64,000 nt of DNA from Oreocharis arfaki (Eukaryota > Chordata > Aves > Passeriformes > Paramythiidae): contig VZRR01005755.1 of the NCBI GenBank assembly GCA_013398015.1, positions 336,878 through 400,877 of the forward strand, read 5' to 3'. Every line of letters begins with the position of its first letter. Position 1 is the first letter of the stretch. The translations under genes were made by a program, and so were the position numbers. The notes below the pieces were generated by a model. The model was given only the letters and a program-made list of their open reading frames with translations, was not told where the DNA came from and searched no databases. Shown here one piece after another: positions 1-10,885 of this stretch.

Positions 1-3000
1 GGATGACCTATCTCATACAGAGCCATGAGACACTTTGCTCAGAGGAAAGCCTGGAACCCAGACATGACTGCCTGGCATTAAGGTCCTGGCATAGAGCCAT
101 TGGGTGTTAAGACCATGTGGGTTTAAAAGAACTTGCCCAGATGGCTTCTGCCCTATAACCAGTACAGCCATAAACAACATGTGCTATTTCCTCATCATCT
201 ATCACAGAGGCTTCCCTTGGCCAGAGAGAGCACAAGACTGATTATTCTTGGCTCATCTTTTCTTGCTGGACAGGAGCTCCCTGGTTCACATTCATATTTA
301 GGAGAATTGGTCTTGTCACTCCCAGATTACTAGTTTAAATGCTCCATTAGGGGAACATCCAGGAATGGATGGGAAGAGGTTCCAAAACTTGAGACTGAAA
401 ATTCTGAGCACGATCCTTTTTTTTTTGGTCTCAGTAAGAGCTTGAACCATATTTAATGCAATGTTAGCTTCACGAGGTCATTGACTCCGAAGTCCAATTC
501 CCAAACCAAAGGTTCCTTTGGTAATGTGAAGCATTGTGCATTGCCTCTCGCATTTGTTTTGCTGTTTGCATCTGTAACAAAAAGCAGTAAGTTAAAGAAA
601 AACACACAAGAAAAATGAAGCATATTCAGTCAGGGAAAACTCATGGCACAGCTGTTCCCTTAGTTGTCAACATTACGAATATGTGAGACTTCCAAAGCCA
701 AAATCTTGCATCGACCTTGATAATTACATCAACAGCAGGGAAGTACCTCCAGCAGTAAAGGAGATCACATTCTTGATTGCTGGAATTCTAATCATTTGTT
801 TTTAATTTTGTAGGTATTTAAGCAGATAAAAAGAAACAAAGATTCTTTGCTGGATCTTTGCCTTGGAACAACTATTCGTCTCACTCTGTTTACCTGAGGC
901 TAAAAAGTTCCTTCCTTCACCTCTGTCTAGGTGGTATCTCTAAAGACAGAGTTCCTTGAACTAATACAAGTGAGCAAAAGGGCTTCATTCAAAATGCAGG
1001 AAAGGAATATCTATGTGTGGATTTCCAGATGCTGTCTGTTAGATCATAAACAAGTGCTGCTTTACAGTTCCAATAGTGCAGTGCAGCTCATCTTTGCCTG
1101 CTTTTGCAGGGACCCAAAAGATCCTCAAAGGTTTTGCCTCTCCAGAAAGTGCAGTCTTAAATAGACACACGTGTCCCCAAAGCCTCTTTATAATGCGACT
1201 GAAAAAATACATTCAACTGCATCAGTGTGTTATTTATTCTTTGAGTAGTCACAGCCACATTTGTTCAAAGACATTGTTTTAAATGGTCGTAGCAAGGAAT
1301 GGAACCTGATTTGCAATGACCATTTCAAACCTAACTTCAAATACAAATAACAAAGATACAGCCACACTAAATTCAGGCTAGCTCTATGATTAAAGAACAC
1401 TTAAAACTGCATAGGTTAGACGTAGAAGCAATGTTAGACGTTTTAAATTAGGATAAATTTGTTATCATTTCATTGACAGATTTGAACCTGACAAAATGAT
1501 CTATCTACATATTTTCCACTAGTGGCTACCTTCCAGAATAGATAATGGATAGGAAACATCAAGGCAGAAGTTGATGCTATGGTAAGCTGCAAGCAAAAAG
1601 GGAGTTCTAATTGAAAGCATTTCCATACCGTGGGCACTGCTGAGTGGCTGCCATGTTAATTATATGATCCCTTCTTCTAAAGCAAACTTCCACTTGGATA
1701 CCAAGTTTAACTCCTGCCAAGAGGTCTCTGAAATGCCATCAACAATTGTGTTTTCTGACAAAAAGATAAAGTTAACTAATTGTAAGCACTCTTTGCTGAT
1801 GAACTTAAAAAAACCCCACTGGCTTCTCTTCCTGGAGAGACAGCAAATAACGTGGGTCACGTGCATTAATATTTTTGCACTGACATAACTTTGGCACAGA
1901 CCTTGGGTTCTTGCCAAGGTGCCACCTGGAACCGACAGCATACATTTAACACAACACAGAGCAACAGTCATATAAAATTAAATCACAATCCAGCCCAGTG
2001 CCTTACCTCTGGGAAAGGGACATAGGACATATCTGGGCAAGAAGTATAGAAAACAAGGCAGATACAGCATGATCCTCCTCTTATCAGTCCTGCCATGGCA
2101 TTTGTGTGATTTAAACTCATCCTATACTAAAGGTCTCATCCCCATGTGCCTTGCTTTGCATTTATCAAAACTGAAATTATGAAATTGATATCCCTGATCA
2201 ATTGGTTTCATTAGTAACTTAGCAGAGAAGCAGCTTATCTGGTAACAGAGAGCCACTTTAACCACAGCCAGGATTATTGTCACCCAAACAAATTATTGGT
2301 TAATAATAGATTGATATAGCAATCTACAACTTCATTTTGCAGGTATGACTAAGGTCATTTTTCGCTTCTGCTTTCATTTGAATCAGGCATTTATTTGCCA
2401 GGCATGTGGTAGCATAACGTAGATGGTTTATGATTGAACCAAGGCAAATTTCACATCCAGATGGCAGCAGCAGTACCCTGACAATGTGGGCAGTCTCCTC
2501 AAAAAAAGCAAAGGATAGACATTGCCAGGAGAATCTGTCTTCCATTCTTTTTCCCAGCAGCAGTGGACATCTCCAGATTTAGGAAGTTGAGCAGGTCATT
2601 GCAACTGTCAATTCATCTCTAGCCTCTTCTCTTTTTTATGCCTGTTTAAACATGCAGCCACATTCATGGAATCACCAGTTCCTCTAAACTTTCTTCTGAA
2701 AATCTAGATCACTGACTGTGTGTCTGCAAAGCTTTCCTCTATAGGAATGGGCATTAAAACAAGTACAAACTGTTCTGGTTACCCTTTGTTGAGTCGCTTC
2801 CTCATACGGACATACTTTCTGCAGACATTGAAATTCTTTATAAGGGACTGCCCCATTTGGTGTTGGTTTGCACAGGCACTTGATTTTAAAATACGAGGAA
2901 AGGATGTTTTACAGGATAATGTTGCAGCTGTCATGAAAAGAGCTAGCCTAGTGTATTTTTGGAGAAGGGAAAAAAGAAAGAAGGGGCAGTTGCATTACTT

Positions 3001-3211
3001 TTCTGTGATAGCAATGCCCTTGCCATTATGCTTCTTATCAACTTTCAGCCTTTCTCCACAAACTGTTAAACAGCTTATAGCTACAAGAATGTTCTTTTCC
3101 CACTAATCTTGCCTCATTTTCAGTAATTTTCCTATAATCATTCAGGGCTAGAAATGGCTAATATGACACTGTGGCATCCTGGCTAGCTCAACCTTCAAAA
3201 TTCGTCATTTT
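1..3211. other. Unique noncoding sequence, nothing recognised
   Basis: This stretch is AT-leaning unique sequence. It holds a T10 run at 417-426 and only short overlapping open frames on both strands (the longest, on the plus strand near 2720-3106, has 128 codons and no recognisable domain). I see no repeat family, RNA gene or convincing exon. The absence of a gene is a reading by eye, and small exons could be missed. Confidence 0.6.
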
Positions 3212-3378
3212 ATTCCTATCTCTGCCACCAGACTAGTGATATTGTGCCAAGCTGTTTCCTCCTCTGGAAAATAAATGATATTATTTTGGAATCTCCTTTG
3301 CAAGTCTGTTGTAAGGTCTGCTGACACAACACACTGTATAGGAGGTGGACAATATTATGATTATTGTTATTATTCTTA
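3212..3378 (+). mobile_element. MIR-like ancient SINE
   Basis: The segment follows the MIR consensus in order. A 'tctctgccacc' block is followed by a degenerate 'actag.g.....tgccaag' block, then the MIR core 'gtttcctcctctggaaaata', then 'atgatattatt', a 'tctgttgtaaggtctgctga' stretch matching the 'gggttgttgtgaggattaa' part, and a terminal run of ATT-type triplets ('attatgattattgttattatt'). MIRs are tRNA-derived SINEs mobilised by an L2-type LINE early in amniote history, so copies in birds are old and diverged. The 5' tRNA-like head is not clearly visible, so the copy is probably 5'-truncated. The match is from memory of the consensus, with many mismatches; a profile search would settle it. 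Confidence 0.55.
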
Positions 3379-6000
3379 ACAGATTTGAGAGCTGATTTGC
3401 AATCCTTCTACCTTTCCCTTGTCCTTTTCACGGAGGAGGCAGAAATCAGCAGGTGATGGGATCTGAAGGATTTATTTTTTATTATTGACCTTTTCCAAAT
3501 CATCGGCAATTTTTTATTTTCCTTTCTAAAATACATATGCATATCTAAGGACAAATCAAAATCTTTGGCACTATTTTTGAATGGGTTTCTACACTTGTTT
3601 TTATTTTATTCCTTTTACTGTCTTTCTACCACCTCCTTAACAAAGACAGAAATGAATGGAATTCCATTTTGGAAAGGCATGAGAAACAGATGCAAACGTG
3701 TGCATTTGGGAAGGCATTCTCTGAAACCTCTTCAATTGGAAGAGCAAATTTAGGAAGATATTTGATGCTGGTAGCCTGTTGAATTGCTACCAAACGCACA
3801 GAGGAATCACTGTCCATCTAGCTATATGAGTAAGCAAATAAGTATCACACACAAGTAAATATATACGTATAAAAGTGTGTATATACGTTCCTTGGAGCGG
3901 AATTGCAAAGCTGGAATTAGAATAAGCAGTTCCTGTATGTCCCCTTTTCAGCTGTATTTCCTGATTTAATATACTTAATGGTATTCACAGAATTTTTTTA
4001 GAACAGTGCTCTGGTTCTCAACACCTCCTTTCCCTGCATTTTCATAGGATCTCAGTCTAGACTTAAATGAGTATAATGGAGGACTTCAGTTAAGCCTGTA
4101 GAACTCACAGGATTGGTGGGATTCCTGGAGGCTTTTCCTATTCTCTGGTTTCCAAATGTCAGCAAGAAATTCACAACAGTGTTGCTTACCCCTAGAGTTG
4201 CTCCAGCATCTGAAAGCAGCTCACTTTGTGCCTGGGGGATGTTTGTAGAGGGATTGCCCATGGAGGCAAAACATGCACAGAATGACAGTCCAGAATTCTG
4301 AGCATTTTTTTGTCAGGCACAACATATCTGGTCTCTGGTAGATCTTACTCTTAAATCCTGCAGATTTGGCCCATTTTATCTGCAGAACAAAACGATGGGA
4401 ACTGTCTTCATGTTTCAGGCTAAAATCTAGAGAAATCAGCTTCCTTAGCCTGACAGCCTAGGAGATGTCTGAGATTATGAATTTTTGTTCTCTCAGAACC
4501 AGGCTGTGATTCCAGTTCATTTGTGTTTCAGTTGTGAGAAAATTGACTCACTCTGGCCCAGAGAGGAGCTGAACTGATGTCCTAGCAGTGAACAATGCTT
4601 TTCAGAAAATCCAGCCGGTGGAGCAATCTCCACGTGAAGGGTTGTTAATGCAGCATGGTAGAGGTGCCCCTCTGGAGACCCTTCTGACTTCTCGTACTGA
4701 AGTGTCTGAGTCGCATAAACTCTGCAGGATCTGGTGTTTTACACGCAGTCCTGTTGGATTGTGTTCATCACAAGCAAAGAGGAGACATTTCTGTGGGCGT
4801 CTCTTGCTTGGCTGTTGTGTAGTTTACTGTAGTCACTAATTCACTGTAATATGATAAGGCACCATGATGTTGCAGATCAACTCCATGCCCACTTCTGTAC
4901 ATACAACTTGGTGAGGTCCAGCTTCCCAGGATGTTACTCAGCTCATCCTTTGCTGGCAAAAAACATCCCTCCAACAGGATTCGGTGCACTGAGTGTTGAA
5001 GATTTAGTCCACACAGGACCAGCGACTCCTGCATAGGCAGGTTGCACAAAATTCAGAGAAAAATAGGGCCAGGCAGTGACATGGACAGCAGAGCCCTTTT
5101 CATTCTTTTTGGACAGCTTATGGATCTTCTTGACAAAAAGACACCACATAACACCAGCTTCAAGGCTGAGCAGGTAAAGGACCTTCCCTTGGGAACAGCA
5201 GTAAAGAGCAGAGTTAGACCAGCAAAGAATGAAATGACAAAGATTAGAAGGATGAAAGCCCCTTGCCCCTCACAAGCCCAAGTCCGTCCTCTGGGAAGAC
5301 ATATATGTGGGACTCACGTATGTCTTCTTCATCTCTTCCACCGCTGGCCCCAACAACAGGCTGAGATGTTCCTCACAGGGTGGTCAGAGAGCTATTATCT
5401 CCATGGTTTTCCCCAGCACTGTGATACCTTGTCAGTATCAAAGTGAGGGCATCATGCTCTGTCTGCTTTGGAGTGAGGAGAAATACCTTGAACAGCTCTC
5501 ATAACCTGCTGCTCAGCTCCTACAAGTGCCTGTGGGAGCTGTGAGGATCTGGACAGTCAGTCCTGTACTCTGCCTCAATTTCCTCACCTCATGACCTTGT
5601 CCCTCTCCCAGACCTATTGTAAATAAAATGGTATAATCGTGATAATTTTCTGTGATGTGACTGCCTCTATTTATAGAAAAGTCCTAATTTTCAGCTGGAG
5701 TCTATTTGCTAAGCTCCAAATAGCAGTTGTGGTGTGGCATTTGTTTTCTTGCCTTGTTTAAATGGTCTTATACAGGAACATACCATTAAAAGAATGGTAC
5801 AGAAGGACAGCACAGATTTTGCATTAAAATCTGATCTTCAGCCATATTTGGGAAACATGTTATATGTTCCAATAGACAGCAGCATAACCTTTAGCCCCTT
5901 CCCTGGTGCCTCTTCCTGCCTGAATTTAACTTTAAATTATACTGGCTAGCAATATCCACCAGGAGACGCTAAAGTAATCTGAGATCCTGGGGCACATGGA
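3379..6000. other. Unique noncoding sequence, nothing recognised
   Basis: No known repeat, RNA or exon is identifiable. Around 3857-3893 there is a short TA/CA/GT-rich stretch with an 'atatacgtat' palindrome. A 134-codon plus-strand frame (5042-5446) and overlapping minus-strand frames are open but show no domain, signal peptide or conserved motif that I know. A 'gcctcaatttcctcacct' block near 5570 resembles the MIR core, but the surroundings do not support a full call. Confidence 0.55.
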
Positions 6001-6500
6001 AGCCCTGATCACACCCTCCGTGTCCTAATCCTGCCTCTCGTTGTAGCTGCAGGCAGGCAGGGAGGTCGACAAGCGGCGACCCTGTACCTCGGAGAGCTGG
6101 TGAGATCTTCCTGCCTCCAGAGATGCTGGTTCAATTTGTTGATCCAGCGCAATGCAACCCGCCCCCACCCATCCCTTCCAGCCCCAGCACAGGGTACGGG
6201 TGTAGGTGACGATGATGTTACTGTCACTCCTTTGCCTGTGTGGGCTTTATGGCCGGAGGGCTGTGACAAGGAGGAGTATGTGTGTCTGGCACGCTGAGAG
6301 AGGGAGGGAGCTCCAGGCACAGGCGTGATGACAGTAGATGGTGAAATCATTAGCTCGGGATTGTAGTGAGAGATGGGGCCTGAGCCACAAGAGCAGAATC
6401 TGTATCCAAAGCTCAGGGGTGGTGGGGCTGGGCCTGGGCCCATCTCATGTTCAAACTTTGTGGTGCAGAATTCAGCAAAAAGACACCCTAGGCCCAAGGG
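6001..6500. other. GC- and CpG-enriched patch with a 162-codon minus-strand ORF
   Basis: Compared with its AT-rich surroundings this half-kilobase is visibly richer in G+C and in CpG, for example within 6060-6095 (gtcgac, gcggcgac, cctcgg) and again at 6148-6260. A minus-strand frame is open from 6497 down to 6009 (162 codons). Its product is rich in Pro, Ser, Gly and Arg and matches no family I know. GC-rich DNA has few stop codons by chance, so the ORF alone is weak evidence for coding. The patch could be a small CpG island or promoter, an exon-containing segment, or an old LTR. On the minus strand an AATAAA hexamer lies just upstream of the ORF (complement of tttatt near 6511-6516). Confidence 0.4.
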
Positions 6501-9403
6501 AGAAAAACCGATTTATTCACACACACAGATTAGCTGTGGAGGGGGATGCAGAGAAATACCTGCCAAGTACACTGTTTAAATATTAATGACCTCTTTTCCT
6601 CTAATTTTAAAAATTTTTCTCCTTTTTATTTCCTGGTGGGAAAGCCCCTCCCCACTTTTATATCAGAACTGCTGCCTTTATTTCCTTCTCAATGGGATAT
6701 TCCATCCCTCCCCAGCACATAGAACAACATGTCTCTGCCATGCAATAATTGCAGTGACCCAGCTCTCCCATCCCTTCCTTGCAGAGCAAATGTCCAGCCT
6801 GTCTTGGAAAGGAAAAACTGTCTGCCAAGGCAAAGGAAGCTGCAGGCTGATTCAGAGCCAGGGCACCCAAATTCAGCCCCCACTGTAGTAAAAGAAAAAA
6901 AAAAAGTAAAAATAAAGGTCACCTTTAGATTTCAATCAAGATTAGAATTTCCCAGGTTCAGGCTTGTTTTAATAAGGGGGCTGAATCAGATTGCTAAACT
7001 GAAACTTCCTGGCCCACTGGGGATATTACGGCTTTGGAGTAAAATTTTGCTAAAAGCCCCACAGGTTTGAATTCTTTTCCGTCTATAGCTCAATTTTTCT
7101 GTTTGAACAAACCAGCAGCGAAGGTAGTGGCTGATTAATATTGTGACTGGTCCTGTGCTTTGTGACAGTATCTCTTGCAGTGTTTAGGGAGGAAGATTTA
7201 GAGGACTGGGTAGTCAGGAGTGAGGCTTGAACACTAGCGCAGCTCTGGCAAAACACGAAAAACAAGAACTGCTCTGTCTTGCCTCATTTGTTGAAGATTA
7301 ATTTTAATTTCTTTTTTATGCTTGCTAGCTAGGATGCTCCTTGTTTTATGCCTTTGCAGAGATTGTTCTAGAGGAGGTCATTTGAAGAAAAGAAAGTTGA
7401 TGTTAGACAGAATCTACTGAAAACCATCTATGAGACATGCCCGCTTGTAGTACTTTGATACTTTCATTCTCCTGGACAGAAGTCCACCCTCCTGAGGTCA
7501 AAGGTCTGTGTGAAAAAAGGAGCTTTGCTCTTATATTAAAATGAGTGCTCTTTACTCATTAAAATGAAGCTGGACTGCTGCTACAAGGATGCTACAACCT
7601 TTTCCACTTTGATCTTTACCTACTGGATATAAACTGGTGGAGGATTTGTGCGTTGCAGGATTAGGATTGCTGCTGTTGATGTTTTGATCTCTCGCTCAAG
7701 GGAATAAGCTGTGAACATACAAACAATTATTGTCACAACTGTCCCCATCCACAGAAATGATACCTTCCCTGATACCAGGCACCAGTGTGTGCCTGGAGAA
7801 GAGTCACAATCCTGTAGCAGTCTTTCCTCTGTTCTTGCGGTTTCCAGTCCCATGGATTATTTTGTATGTAATGTCTTTCCATTGACATCTCCCTCAGGAA
7901 CTGATCCAATCACTTGTTGAATGAGGTGTCCTGAGCCAGGGCACAGCTGAGTTACATGTTATGAGAGAAGCCACGTTTTTTTTTTTTGTTTTGAACCTGC
8001 ATCCTGCTAGTTTAACTTGATACCTGCCCAACCTCTCCTTCCCAGCATGAGTTGCACACAGACAAAAAAAATCTCCCCTAGGACTGGGGTCGACTGTGGA
8101 GATAACCTCCTTTCATAAACTCCAATGGAAAATTTTCCCCAGGGTACTTCTAAGCTGTGATGGGATGAGTTCACAGAGTCCCACAGGCTTGGATCAGAGA
8201 CAGGGCTTGGATCACACAGGGGCTGACGTGTGTGATAATGTACGGGCAGGGTTGGGCTGGCACAACAACACGGGCACTTACACTGTCTTCTAATAAATCA
8301 CTTTTGAACATGACCTCCAGGGCATTTCTATTCTCACCAGGAAGACACATTTGCTGTGGCTGTTTTTATTTTTTTCAGTAAATAAATTGATCCTGCCCAG
8401 ATTTTGACCTTTTACAGAATTAAAATGTAAAACACCATCCAGAGAACCTAGAAAGGATGCAAGATATGGGAAGACATCTTTGCAAAATACAAAGACATTT
8501 ATTTTCCAACTAAGCATCTAAGCTTTAAGGTTTTGTGGACTATATGACAACACTAATTGGCAAGCACTAATTGGCAAATTTAGAAACTAATCCTGCAATG
8601 CAGAAGTAAAATAGCCATTCAGTAATAATCCCTCTTGGAACAAAGACAGGAGATTCAATATCTTTGCAGAATCCAAAGTTAGACTGGGGCCATGGGTTTC
8701 ATGAACAGCTTCTCCAGGGATTGCATTTGTAAACTATAAACAGATTAAGAAAACCTACTCCTTCAATACAGCCTCATCACAGTGAATTTTCCCCTTACTT
8801 AAATCCTCTCTGCATTTGTGCTGTAAAATAACCAAAAGTCATGGTAGGATTGGAATATTCTTGCAATGCAGTGTTTTGTTTGGTCAAGCAAAGAAGGGAG
8901 GAGAAAAAGGAAGGAGATAAACAGGGACATGTCCTGCAAAAGAAATAAATGGCAGTATTTGACTTGGGTTTGGTTGGTTTTTTTCTCACGAAACCCCCTC
9001 CTACATGTTTCCATGGCTCTTTAAGTCATTGATTGCTTGCATATTCTTCTGTGCTATCAGAGATTTCTCCTCAGACACGTTATTAGAAAATAAAATTATA
9101 CCTGTAACAGACAAAGACTAACCAGTGATTAGAAACCTAGAGGAGGTAGAAGAAGGAAAAAGAAAGAACTGTGTTGCTCACCTGGGTCTGGTTGTGCTAG
9201 CCGGGTGAATGGCAGATAGAGCAAGAATGATCTGTAGTAGACAAGCTGCAGACTCACCAGTTGCTTTTATGTCCATATCTTTCAAACACATGAAGATCTG
9301 ATCTTCATGAATTTGCCTTATGAAGGTGAAAGATGTAGGACTGGGGAAAATTGCTGTACCCCTGTTACTGAAAACAATGTCTTTAAAGGGAGCCTACAAC
9401 TGT
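6501..9403. other. Unique noncoding sequence with small repeats
   Basis: This is AT-leaning sequence without a recognisable gene. It holds a short A-rich run near 6894-6905, a T12 run at 7976-7987 and a 14-bp perfect tandem pair at 8551-8578 (listed separately). Open frames are all below about 115 codons and unrecognised. Confidence 0.55.
8551..8578. repeat. 14-bp tandem duplication
   Basis: Two adjacent copies of a 14-bp unit beginning 'cactaattggcaa' lie at 8551-8564 and 8565-8578 and differ only at the last base. This looks like a replication-slippage or small-duplication product. Each copy carries a 'ctaattgg' core similar to a homeodomain-type TAAT site, but binding is speculation. Confidence 0.85.
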
Positions 9404-9500
9404 AAGAAGAAAAAGAAAATAAGGGGAAAAAAAGAAAAGAAAAAAAAAGAAAATAGGAGGAAAAAAGGGAAAAAAGGAAAAAAGAAGAAAAGAAGAAAAG
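9404..9500 (+). repeat. Polypurine (GA-rich) tract
   Basis: About 97 bases are almost purely A and G on the plus strand, interrupted only by T at 9420 and 9454. The last 46 bases (9455-9500) are uninterrupted purine. Runs such as 'aaaaaaggga' and 'agaagaaaagaagaaaag' make it a low-complexity simple repeat. Long homopurine-homopyrimidine tracts can form triplex DNA and are often length-variable. The Lys-rich plus-strand frame across it is an artefact of composition. Confidence 0.9.
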
Positions 9501-10749
9501 TCAGCAGACGTGGGGATAAATGGTAAAGAGTAACAAATATATATGCAGGATTATGTAGAAGATTATACATATTATAGATACAAGAACAAAGATCTGTTGT
9601 AAAGCAGAACCTAACCCTTGTGCTGGTTCAGGAGGCTGTACAGGATGCTTTCAGCAGATCAGCTCTGTGAATGACCTTCTCCCTAAAGAGCTGCTTTGAT
9701 CACCAAGAAGAAGATTAAAAAGAGAGTTGACAGGAATGTTTAAATACTGTTGCTTTTAACCAAATGGAGAAAACACTGCTACAAAACTATAGTCTGTATT
9801 TGTGATGGAGGTTGAACACAAAAGAGTTACCTAAAATGTGAGAAAAATCGTGGAAGGTCAGACTTGAACTTGCTGTGAGCTTAGAGGTGAAAAATTTAAG
9901 CCTGTTTTCGCTATCAAAAAGGAAGCAAAAAAACAAAAGAGAAAAAAAAAGGAGAAAATTCTTTCATCAGGTCACTTTCTAGCTGCCCTTAAGGTCATTT
10001 TATCCTAATGGTGCTTCTTCTGATGTGGACACCTGCTCAGTGAGAACTGTGCTGGGCTCACTAATTCATTTCACAGCATGACTGGTAGGAAGTTATGTGT
10101 AACAAAGTCCAGGCCATGTGCATGCAAACCGTTTTTTTTAGTCATTGTTGTGAAAAGACTTTGGGGATGATGAGTTACAATCACATGGAACAGACTTTTT
10201 GGTTGTTTTTTTTTTGCTAAAAGCAGTCGTCACAGCAAGATTACTTGGTTCATAACCTGCCTGGTTTAGCAGGGGATGCAGAAATCATACACATGATGAC
10301 CCAGGTTCTTGGACATATATTTAGGCAGCCAAGCTGTGTTAATTTCAGAGGGAGTGAGACATCCTGAACCCTCTAAGCACTGTGCAATTTTCCCATCATA
10401 TCTTACAGCATTATTCGTGTTCTTACTCAGGTAAAATCTCTATAGTATCCTCCTTGGTTCCTTACTCCTAGGATTTACTCATTGTATCCTAACTCTGTTG
10501 TACCATGCCTTTCACTTGAGCTTATTGCTTTGTATATACCTGTTCCATCATTCCGTCATATTTACTTGAACTTTATTCAGAGCCCAGAATCAAAAAATCT
10601 TTTTGACTTTTCTGGTGTGGTTCTATTAGCTGAACACAGACAAATTGTCTGACTTGTTCTTCTTTTAGGAAAAAGATTTTGGCCTTTTTTGTTGGCCTAT
10701 TTGAGTCTGTATATCTGGCAACAAAGCAAGGAAAAGGCAAGGAAGTGTT
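9501..10749. other. Unique noncoding sequence with A-rich runs
   Basis: No gene or repeat family is recognised. A short TA-rich stretch follows the purine tract (about 9534-9580), an A-rich low-complexity run lies near 9928-9958 and a T10 run at 10206-10215. Confidence 0.55.
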
Positions 10750-10885
10750 ACTATGCCCATTTTAGGAAACTGAGGCAGAGCAAGGGAAAGAATGAGAGAG
10801 CAATTGCCTACATGAGTCACATGAAGACCATAGGGCATAATGCTCTGACCTGTTGAGTTACAGAATACCCTAAACCTAACCACTG
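10750..10885 (-). mobile_element. MIR-like ancient SINE, minus orientation
   Basis: The plus strand reads as the complement of the MIR core: 'cccattttaggaaactgagg' followed by 'cagag.aagggaaagaatgag', then a 'ttgcctacatgagtcacatg' block corresponding to the 'cttgcccaaggtcacacag' part, and then 'atgctctgacctgttgagtt' near the expected 5' end. Order and spacing fit MIR, although there are many substitutions and small gaps. The 3' tail (the ATT-rich end) is missing or too diverged to see. The identification rests on consensus memory. Confidence 0.5.

Noticed and set aside
5560..5680. Possible MIR from 'gcctcaatttcctcacct'
   Set aside because: Only the core string matches. The flanking blocks are out of order or missing.
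9320..9526. Lys-rich 68-codon ORF
   Set aside because: It is produced by translating the polypurine tract and has no protein-like composition elsewhere.
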